Source: an uncultured Rhodoplanes sp.
GTDB lineage: Bacteria > Pseudomonadota > Alphaproteobacteria > Rhizobiales > Xanthobacteraceae
Assembly (NCBI GenBank): GCA_936924235.1
Contig: CAKZHN010000175.1
Span: 1 to 18,576, forward strand
Length of the DNA: 18,576 nt
Reading direction: 5' to 3'
In this document: one piece after another, positions 1 to 6,230 of the stretch
How positions within the stretch are numbered: position 1 is the stretch's first letter
Layout: the number at the start of each line of letters is the position of its first letter
Program-made: the position numbers and the translations under genes
Notes under the pieces: model-generated
Seen by the model: only the letters and a program-made list of their open reading frames with translations
Databases searched by the model: none
Told to the model about the DNA's origin: nothing

Positions 1-3000
1 CGGCGATGGCGCGGTCGTAGTCGCGCTTCTCGTCAAACACCAGGCCGCGGCTGTTGTAGGCCGCCGCGTACTGCGGCTCGATCTTCAGCGCCGCGTTGAA
101 GTCGGCGACCGCGCGGTCGTAATCCTTCTTCATGTAGAAGGCGTTGCCGCGATTGTAGAGCACGACGGCGCTGTTCGAATTGAGCTTGATGGCCTGGTCG
201 AAGTCGGCGACGGCGCGGTCGAGATCGCCCTTGGCGCGCCAGACGAAGCCGCGGTTCTGCCAGGCGCGCGCGTCGTTCGCGTCGAGCTTCAGCGCCTGAT
301 CGAGGTCCGGCAGGGCGCGATCATAGTCGCCCTTCAGCGCCAGCATGGCGCCGCGGTTGTTGTAGCCGAGCGCCAGCGTCTGATCGGCCTTCACGGCGAG
401 ATCGAAGCTGGCAAGCGCGCGGTCGACGTCGCCCTTGCTGCGATAGGCCAGGCCGAGGTTGTTGAACGCCGGGGCGTTCTTCGGCTCGAGCTGGACCACG
501 CGGCTGAAGTCGGCGATCGAGCGGTCGATGTCGCCCTTCTCGCGCAGCGCCAGGCCGCGGTTGTACAGCGCCAGCGCATAGTTCGGGTTGAGCTTGACGG
601 CCTGGTCGAGGTCGCCCAGCGCCCGGTCGAAGTCACGCTGCTCGTAATAGGCGTTGCCGCGGTTGAAATAGGCCACCGCCTGCTTCGGATCGAGCTTGAT
701 CGCCGCTTCGTAGTCGGCTGCCGCCTTGGCGATGTCACCCTTCACCCGGTAGGCGAAGCCGCGGTTGTTGAGCGCCAGCGCGTCGTTCGGGTTGAGCTTC
801 AGCGCCTGGTCGAAGTCGGCGATGGCGCGGTCGGTGTCGCCCTTGCTGCCATAGGCCACGCCGCGGTCGTAATAGGCCATGGCGAAGTTCGGGTTGAGCC
901 GGATCGTCTCGTCGAGGTCGGCGATGGCACGGCCAAAGTCACGCTTGGTGAGGTAAGCGTTGCCGCGCGCATAGAGCGCCGCCATCTGACCCGGATTGAT
1001 CCGGATCGCGGCCTCGAAGTCGGCGATCGAGCGGTCGAGATCGCCGCGGTTGCGCAGCGTCAGGCCGCGATTGTAGTAGGCGAGCGCATTGCCCGGGTCG
1101 AGCTTGATCGCGGTGTCGAAGTCGGCCACCGCCTTATCGAACTCGCCGCGCGCGCCGTAGGCCAGGCCGCGGTCGTTCAAAGCCAGCGGATAGCTCGCGT
1201 TGAGCTTCAGCGCCTCGTTCTGGTCGGCAATGGCGCGATCGAGATCGCGCTTGTTGGCATAGGCGTTGCCGCGGTTGTGGAACACCACCGGATCGCTCGG
1301 ATTGAGCTTGGCGGCCTCGTCGTAGCTCGCGATCGCGCGGTCGTAGTCGGCCTTGTCATAATAGGCGTTGCCGCGGTTGTAGTGCGCGAAGGCATAGCTC
1401 GGGTTGATCTCGATCGCCTTCTCGTAGTCGGCGAGCGCCTTGGCCGGATCGCCCTTCACGCTGTTGGCGACGCCGCGATTGACGTAGGCCGGCGCGTTCT
1501 TCGGATCGAGAGTGATGGCCTGATCGAAGTCCTTGAGGGCGCGGTCGAGCTCGCCCTTAGCGCCCAGCGCAAGGCCCCGGTCGTTATAGGCCATGGACGA
1601 ATTGCCGTTGAGCTTGATCGCCTGGTCGAGATCGGCCAGCGCCTTGTCGTAATCCCGCTTGCGGGCGTACGCATTGCCGCGGTTGTGGTAGGCGAGCGCG
1701 ATCTTGCTATCGAGCGTGATGGCCTGGTTGAAGTCGGCGATTGCGCGGTCGAAGTCCTGCCGGGCGTACTGCGCCAGGCCGCGGTTGTAATAAGCGAACG
1801 CGTCCTTCGGATCGATCTTCAGGGCGGCATCGAAGTCGGCAACGGCGCGATCGTAGTCGCGGCGATCGTAGTGGGTCAGGCCGCGGTCGTAATAGGCCAG
1901 CGCCTGGCGCGGATCGAGCTTGATGGCGGCGTCGAAATCGGCCAGCGCCTTGGTGAGCTCGCGCTTGCCGTAAAAGGCGTTACCGCGATTGTAGTAGGCC
2001 GGCGCGTTGTTCGGGTTGATCTTCACCGACTGGTTGAAGTCGGCGATCGCCTTGTCGAACTCGCCCTTGGAGGACAGCTCGAGGCCGCGGTCGTTGAAGG
2101 CGAGCGCGAAGCTCGGGCTCAGGCGAAGCTGCTTCACCGGCTCCAGCGGGCCACGGTCATAGCCGAGCTGGCGTTCGGTCTTGTTGGCCACCACCATGGC
2201 GACGTTGAGCTTCACGAGCTGCTCGAAGTCCGCGATGGCGCGCTCATAGTCGTGCTTGTCGTAGCGGGCGACGCCGCGATCGTGCAGCGCCGGGGCATTG
2301 GACGGATCAAGCGCGATGACCTGATCGAAGCTCGCAATTGCGCGGTCGTAGTCGAGCTTGTCGTAAAGCGTGGTGCCGCGGTTGTACATCGCGACCACGT
2401 ATTTCGGGTCGAGCTTGACCGCCGCGTCGAAGTCCGCGATGGCGCGGTCGTACTGTGCCTTGTTGCGGTAGGCGACGCCGCGATTGTTCAGCGCCACCGC
2501 ATTCTTCGGGTCGAGCTTGATGACCTGGTCGAAGTCCTTGATGGCGCGGTCGCTGTCGCCCTTGGCACCATAGGCGATGGCGCGGTCGTTGTAGGCCGCG
2601 AAGTCGTTGGAATCGAGCTTCAGCGCCTGGCTCAGGTCGGCGATGGCGCGATCGTACTCGCCGCGGTCGTGCAGCGACAGCGCGCGGTAGTGGTAGGCCA
2701 TCGCAAAGCTCGGGTTGATCCGGATGGCGCGGTCGAAATCGGCGACGGCGCGCTCATGATCGCCGCGCGCCCGGTAGGCCATGCCGCGGTTGTTGAAGGC
2801 GACATCGAAGTTCGGGCTGAGCTGCGTCGCCTTGTCGAAGTCCGGGATGGCGCGGTCGGGGCGGCCCTTGGCGAGATGCGCGGCACCGCGCTCGTTGTAG
2901 GCCACGGCGAAGTTCGGGTTGAGCTTGATGGCGGTGTCGAAATCCGCGATCGCGCGGTCGTAGTCCTGCTTCTCAGCCAGCGCGCTGCCGCGGGCGTAGA

Positions 3001-5350
3001 GACTCTGGGAGTCGTTCGGATTGGCTTTGACGGCGGCGTCGAAGTCCGCGATCGCGCGGTCGAGATCGCCCCGACCGCGGAACAGTTGGCCGCGATTGGT
3101 CAGCGCCACCTCGGAGCTCGGATTGACCGCGATTGCCGCCGAGAAGTCGTTGAGGGCCTGCTCGATGTCGCCCTTGCCCTTGTAGATCAGGCCGCGATTG
3201 TTGAGGGCCGTGTCATAGCGCGGGTTGACCTTGGAAGCCTGGGTGAAGTCCTCAATGGCCTTGTCGAGGTCGCCGCGAAGCTTATAGGCGAGGCCGCGGT
3301 TGTTGTAGGCCACCTCGTAGTTCGGATTGATCCGGATCGCCTGGGTGTAGTCGACAATCGCGCGGTCGGTCTTGCCGGTCGCGACGTTGACCAGGCCGCG
3401 GTCGTTGTAGGCGCCGGCGTATTTGCCGTCGAGCCGGATTGCGGTGTCGAGATCGAAGATCGCGCGGCTGTAATCCTGCCGGTTGCTGTAGGCGAGGCCG
3501 CGGCTGGCATAGGCCGCCGCGTACTTGCCGTCGAACTTGATGGCCTGGTCGAAGTCGGCGATGGCGCGGCCGCTGTCGCCCTTGTCGCGATAGGCAAGGC
3601 CGCGGTTGTAATAGGCCTGCGCGCTGTTGGGATTGAGCTTCAGCGCCTGATCGAAATCCTGGATGGCGCGATTGTAATCACGCTTGTCGTAATAGGTCAT
3701 GCCGCGGTTGGTGTAGGCCGCGGAAAATTTCGGATCGAGCTTCAGCGCCTGCTCGAAGTCCGCAATGGCCTCTGCGCTGTCGCCGCGATTCCAATAGGCG
3801 AAGCCGCGATAGTTGAAGGCCTGCGCGTTCTTCGGATTGATCCGGACGGCCTGGCCGAAGTCTTCGATGGCGCGACCGAAATCGCGGCGATCACGGTAGG
3901 CGCTGCCGCGGTTGAAATAGGCGGTCTCGTAGTTCGGATTGGCCTTCACGGCCTGGTCGAAGTCGGAAATGGCGTGTTCGAGGTCGCCCTTGCTCTGATA
4001 GGCCTCGCCGCGGTTGTTGAACGCCACCGAGAACTTCGCATCGAGGCGCACCGCCTGGTCGAAGTCCTGGATGCCGCGATCGGTCTCGCCCTTGGCGATG
4101 TAGGCCAGACCGCGGATGTTGTAGGCATGCGGATAGTTCGGCCGGCCGTTGATCGCCTGGTTCAGATCGTTGATGGCGCGGTCGTAGTCCTTGCGCTCGA
4201 AGTAGGCGAGGCCGCGGCTGAAATAGGTCGGCGCATAGCCCGGATTGATGCGCACCGCCTGCTCGTAGTCGGCCAGCGCCTTCTCGAATTCCTTGCGGTC
4301 CCAATAGGCAAGACCGCGGTTATAGAAGGCGAGCGCGTTGCGCGCGTCCATGCGGATCGACTGGCTGAAGTCGTTGATGGCGCGGTCAGTGTCGCCCTTG
4401 TCGCGCGCCGCGAGGCCGCGGTTGTAGTACGGCAGCGGGTTCTTCGGGTCGAGCTTGATCGACTGGTCGAAGTCGGCCAGCGACTTGTCCATGTCGCCCA
4501 TGGCCCGGTAGGTCAGGCCGCGGTTGTAGAACGCCAGCGCATCGCGCGGCTCGAGCTCGATCGCCTTGCTGAGATCGGCCACCGCCTTCTCGTATTCGTG
4601 ACGGTCGTAATAGACCACGCCGCGATCGTAGTAGGCGAGCTCGTATTTCGGATTGATCTTGAGCGCCTGATCGTAATCGGTGATGGCGTGGTCGTAGTCG
4701 CGCTTGTCGTAGTAGGCGTTGCCGCGGTTGTAATAAGCCAGCGCGAAGTCCGGGCTGATCAGGATCGCCTGGTCGTAGTTGTTGATCGCGGCATCGGTCT
4801 CGCCCTTGTTGCGATAGGCGAGGCCGCGATTGTTGAAGGCGAGCGAATCCTTCGGATTGATCTGGATCGCGTAGTCGAAATCGGTGATGGCGTGGTCGGT
4901 CTCGCCCTTCGACACATAGGCGAGGCCGCGATCGTTGATCGCCGCGCTGAAATTCGGATTGATCTTGATCGCCGAATCGAAATCGCGGATGGCGCGGTCG
5001 TAGTCGCGCATGTCGCGATAGGCGAGGCCGCGATTCTGGTACGCATAGGCGTCGTTTGGCGTATTCTTCAGCACCAGATCGAAATCCGGCACCGCGCGGT
5101 CGGGCTCGCCCTTGGCGCGGTACGCCATGGCGCGGTTGTAGATCGTCAGCGTGTTGCGCGGATTGAGCCGAATCGCTTGGCTCAGGTCGGCGATGGCGCG
5201 GTCGTAGTCGCGCTTCTCGTAGAGCGCGCGGCTGCGGCTCGAATAGTAGTTCGGCTCACGCGGATCGAGCTTGATCGCGTTGTCGAGGTCCTCGATGGCT
5301 TTGTCGAGCTCGCCCTTGTCGCGATAGGCGTCGCCGCGATTGCCATAGGC
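1..5350 (-). repeat. Tandem array of 102-bp TPR-coding units (51 complete, 1 partial)
   Basis: Each unit encodes 34 residues. My unit-by-unit count gives 51 x 34 + 29 inserted + 20 partial = 1783 residues, which fits exactly the distance from residue 153 to the window edge, so the period holds without a frame slip. The protein consensus is strong (NRG at unit positions 4-6, DRAIADF around 16-22, NP near 29-30), while codons differ between units, so this is an old, diverged array rather than a fresh DNA duplication. It is coding DNA with no spacers. Confidence 0.93.
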
Positions 5351-5806
5351 CGTCACCAGCGTATTCGGCTTCTCGCGACCGGAATCGATGATCACCGAGC
5401 AGGCCGCGATCATCGCGTCCCGCGGCGTTTCCTTGTTGAGACAGGCCGCGCGCTCCTCGTTGTTCTGCGGAACCGGCGCGGGCGCGGACTTCTGCTGAGC
5501 CTGCTGCGGCGCGGGCTGTTGCGGCTCGGAAATCGGCTGAGGCTGCTGCGCCGGCTGCACCGGACGCGCCTGCTGCTGCGGCGCCGGCTGCGGCGGACGC
5601 TGCGGCTGCGTCATGTGCTGAGGCTGTGCGTGCTGCGGCTGCGGCGCGCGCTGCATCTGCTGCTGGTGCTGCTGCGGCGGCGGTCCGTAATACCGGCGCT
5701 GTTGCTGTGCCCAAGGTGGCAGTTGCGCGAAGACCGGAGTTGCCGAAAGCAGAGCCACTGCTGTCAGCGATGCACCGCCGATGATGTGCCGCATTGCCTT
5801 CATCAT
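1..5806 (-). CDS. Giant exported tetratricopeptide-repeat protein, C-terminus beyond the window
   Basis: The reading frame is open from an ATG at 5806 to the left edge: 1935 codons, no stop, no frameshift. Residues 1-27 form a signal peptide ending TPVFA before QLPPW. Residues 28-116 are a Gln/Pro/Ala-rich low-complexity linker. Residues 117-152 form a cap holding the only two cysteines I see (C122, C136). From residue 153, 51 complete 34-residue TPR units and part of a 52nd follow, with strong signatures NRGLAY in helix A, DYDRAIADFDQAI in helix B and a KLDPKN turn. One unit (residues 1173-1235) carries a 29-residue insertion. AAAGAGG lies 5 nt before the start; a second ATG follows immediately at 5803. 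TPR solenoids bind proteins or peptides as scaffolds; the partner here is unknown. Export to the periplasm or surface is inferred from the signal peptide. The family call is sure; the function is not. Confidence 0.95.
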   Translation of the reverse strand, partial: MMKAMRHIIGGASLTAVALLSATPVFAQLPPWAQQQRRYYGPPPQQHQQQMQRAPQPQHAQPQHMTQPQRPPQPAPQQQARPVQPAQQPQPISEPQQPAPQQAQQKSAPAPVPQNNEERAACLNKETPRDAMIAACSVIIDSGREKPNTLVTAYGNRGDAYRDKGELDKAIEDLDNAIKLDPREPNYYSSRSRALYEKRDYDRAIADLSQAIRLNPRNTLTIYNRAMAYRAKGEPDRAVPDFDLVLKNTPNDAYAYQNRGLAYRDMRDYDRAIRDFDSAIKINPNFSAAINDRGLAYVSKGETDHAITDFDYAIQINPKDSLAFNNRGLAYRNKGETDAAINNYDQAILISPDFALAYYNRGNAYYDKRDYDHAITDYDQALKINPKYELAYYDRGVVYYDRHEYEKAVADLSKAIELEPRDALAFYNRGLTYRAMGDMDKSLADFDQSIKLDPKNPLPYYNRGLAARDKGDTDRAINDFSQSIRMDARNALAFYNRGLAYWDRKEFEKALADYEQAVRINPGYAPTYFSRGLAYFERKDYDRAINDLNQAINGRPNYPHAYNIRGLAYIAKGETDRGIQDFDQAVRLDAKFSVAFNNRGEAYQSKGDLEHAISDFDQAVKANPNYETAYFNRGSAYRDRRDFGRAIEDFGQAVRINPKNAQAFNYRGFAYWNRGDSAEAIADFEQALKLDPKFSAAYTNRGMTYYDKRDYNRAIQDFDQALKLNPNSAQAYYNRGLAYRDKGDSGRAIADFDQAIKFDGKYAAAYASRGLAYSNRQDYSRAIFDLDTAIRLDGKYAGAYNDRGLVNVATGKTDRAIVDYTQAIRINPNYEVAYNNRGLAYKLRGDLDKAIEDFTQASKVNPRYDTALNNRGLIYKGKGDIEQALNDFSAAIAVNPSSEVALTNRGQLFRGRGDLDRAIADFDAAVKANPNDSQSLYARGSALAEKQDYDRAIADFDTAIKLNPNFAVAYNERGAAHLAKGRPDRAIPDFDKATQLSPNFDVAFNNRGMAYRARGDHERAVADFDRAIRINPSFAMAYHYRALSLHDRGEYDRAIADLSQALKLDSNDFAAYNDRAIAYGAKGDSDRAIKDFDQVIKLDPKNAVALNNRGVAYRNKAQYDRAIADFDAAVKLDPKYVVAMYNRGTTLYDKLDYDRAIASFDQVIALDPSNAPALHDRGVARYDKHDYERAIADFEQLVKLNVAMVVANKTERQLGYDRGPLEPVKQLRLSPSFALAFNDRGLELSSKGEFDKAIADFNQSVKINPNNAPAYYNRGNAFYGKRELTKALADFDAAIKLDPRQALAYYDRGLTHYDRRDYDRAVADFDAALKIDPKDAFAYYNRGLAQYARQDFDRAIADFNQAITLDSKIALAYHNRGNAYARKRDYDKALADLDQAIKLNGNSSMAYNDRGLALGAKGELDRALKDFDQAITLDPKNAPAYVNRGVANSVKGDPAKALADYEKAIEINPSYAFAHYNRGNAYYDKADYDRAIASYDEAAKLNPSDPVVFHNRGNAYANKRDLDRAIADQNEALKLNASYPLALNDRGLAYGARGEFDKAVADFDTAIKLDPGNALAYYNRGLTLRNRGDLDRSIADFEAAIRINPGQMAALYARGNAYLTKRDFGRAIADLDETIRLNPNFAMAYYDRGVAYGSKGDTDRAIADFDQALKLNPNDALALNNRGFAYRVKGDIAKAAADYEAAIKLDPKQAVAYFNRGNAYYEQRDFDRALGDLDQAVKLNPNYALALYNRGLALREKGDIDRSIADFSRVVQLEPKNAPAFNNLGLAYRSKGDVDRALASFDLAVKADQTLALGYNNRGAMLALKGDYDRALPDLDQALKLDANDARAWQNRGFVWRAKGDLDRAVADFDQAIKLNSNSAVVLYNRGNAFYMKKDYDRAVADFNAALKIEPQYAAAYNSRGLVFDEKRDYDRAIA
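2117..2203 (-). other. 29-residue insertion interrupting TPR unit 31
   Basis: Unit 31 is 63 residues long instead of 34. After a normal helix B (ERAIADFEQLVKLN) the chain runs through VAMVVANKTERQ and LGYDRGPLEPVKQLRL before regaining the array at SPSFAL. The extra segment is about residues 1202-1230 and has no TPR signature. It divides the visible solenoid into 31 and at least 21 units. It could be a hinge, a loop or the remains of a decayed unit; these cannot be told apart from one sequence. Confidence 0.8.
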
Positions 5807-5824
5807 GTCCGCCTCTTTAGGTCC

Positions 5825-5847
5825 TCGGCACGATGCCTCTGTGCCGA
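5825..5847 (-). promoter_or_regulatory. Leader hairpin upstream of the TPR gene
   Basis: The sequence has a perfect 7-bp stem, TCGGCAC with GTGCCGA, around a 9-nt loop. It ends about 18 nt before the TPR start codon and just upstream of the AAAGAGG ribosome binding site. There is no following T run, so it does not look like a terminator. It could stabilise the very long mRNA or affect initiation; this is inference. Confidence 0.35.
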
Positions 5848-5889
5848 ACCTAGTCCTGTAATGACTGCGCTCTATAGCGGGAGAGGCGT

Positions 5890-5960
5890 GGTAAACGTTG
5901 AGCTTTCAATGGGTAACATTAATCGGCGCGCGACAATTGTTCCAAAGACGCGGTAACGTT
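5890..5960. promoter_or_regulatory. Three GGTAA(A)C-A/G-TT motifs, candidate operator cluster
   Basis: GGTAAACGTT starts at 5890, GGTAACATT at 5912 and GGTAACGTT at 5952. All have the same orientation, with start-to-start spacings of 22 and 40 bp, close to two and four helical turns. They lie roughly 84-155 bp upstream of the TPR start. I cannot match the motif to a named regulator. It is either a regulator site or chance in an AT-richer island. Confidence 0.35.
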
Positions 5961-6032
5961 TGCACGCGCCGCGAAGTGCGTGCACGAGTCCGGCGCGGCG
6001 CGAACAAATGACGTGCATCGCGGTGTTGCTGA

Positions 6033-6051
6033 GGCGCTCTGGTGAAGCGCC
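6033..6051. repeat. Inverted repeat in the TPR/PBP intergenic region
   Basis: GGCGCT and AGCGCC form a 6-bp stem around a 7-nt loop. No T run follows on either strand. It lies about 180 bp upstream of the PBP start, so it could be an operator or a structured leader; no specific role can be assigned. Confidence 0.3.
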
Positions 6052-6098
6052 GATGAACGCGACCGGTAAAATTATCCAGACCCGTTCACCCTGCCGAA

Positions 6099-6119
6099 AA
6101 CCCAGACGGCGCCTGGGTT
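6099..6119. repeat. Inverted repeat upstream of the PBP gene
   Basis: AACCCAG and CTGGGTT form a perfect 7-bp stem around the 7-nt loop ACGGCGC, about 110 bp upstream of the PBP start. There is no T tract after it on the plus strand, so an intrinsic terminator is unlikely. It may be an operator or a 5' leader structure. Confidence 0.35.
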
Positions 6120-6230
6120 CGCAGCGTTAGGATTAATGCGGGGTATTTGACGCAACGCGCCGCTTCTTCTTGGCGAGAGGGCCGCTGCGCGATTACAAAG
6201 TCCGGTACTCCAGAGGCGGATCGCGGCGCG

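Larger units (their letters stand above)
5807..6230. other. Divergent intergenic region between the TPR and PBP genes
   Basis: This is the only gene-free stretch over 300 bp. I see no convincing small gene in it. It must hold the promoters of the divergent TPR gene (minus) and PBP gene (plus). It contains a leader hairpin at 5825-5847, three copies of a GGTAAC-like motif between 5890 and 5960, and two further inverted repeats at 6033-6051 and 6099-6119. TAAAAT at 6067-6072 resembles a -10 box for the PBP gene, but nothing like TTGACA lies 16-18 bp upstream, so I do not call a promoter. Confidence 0.6.

Noticed and set aside
1..5350. A CRISPR array or satellite DNA because of the regular 102-bp period
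   Set aside because: The unit is exactly 34 codons, in frame throughout, with TPR signatures and diverged nucleotides and no constant repeat/variable spacer structure.
5907..5945. A general-stress sigma factor (EcfG) promoter upstream of the TPR gene on the minus strand
   Set aside because: GGAAC is present, but no CGTT-type -10 element lies 16-17 nt downstream.
1277..5956. A plus-strand 1559-codon open frame as a real giant protein
   Set aside because: It is the exact antisense of the TPR gene in codon register. The minus strand has a ribosome binding site, signal peptide and canonical TPR units; the plus strand has none of these.
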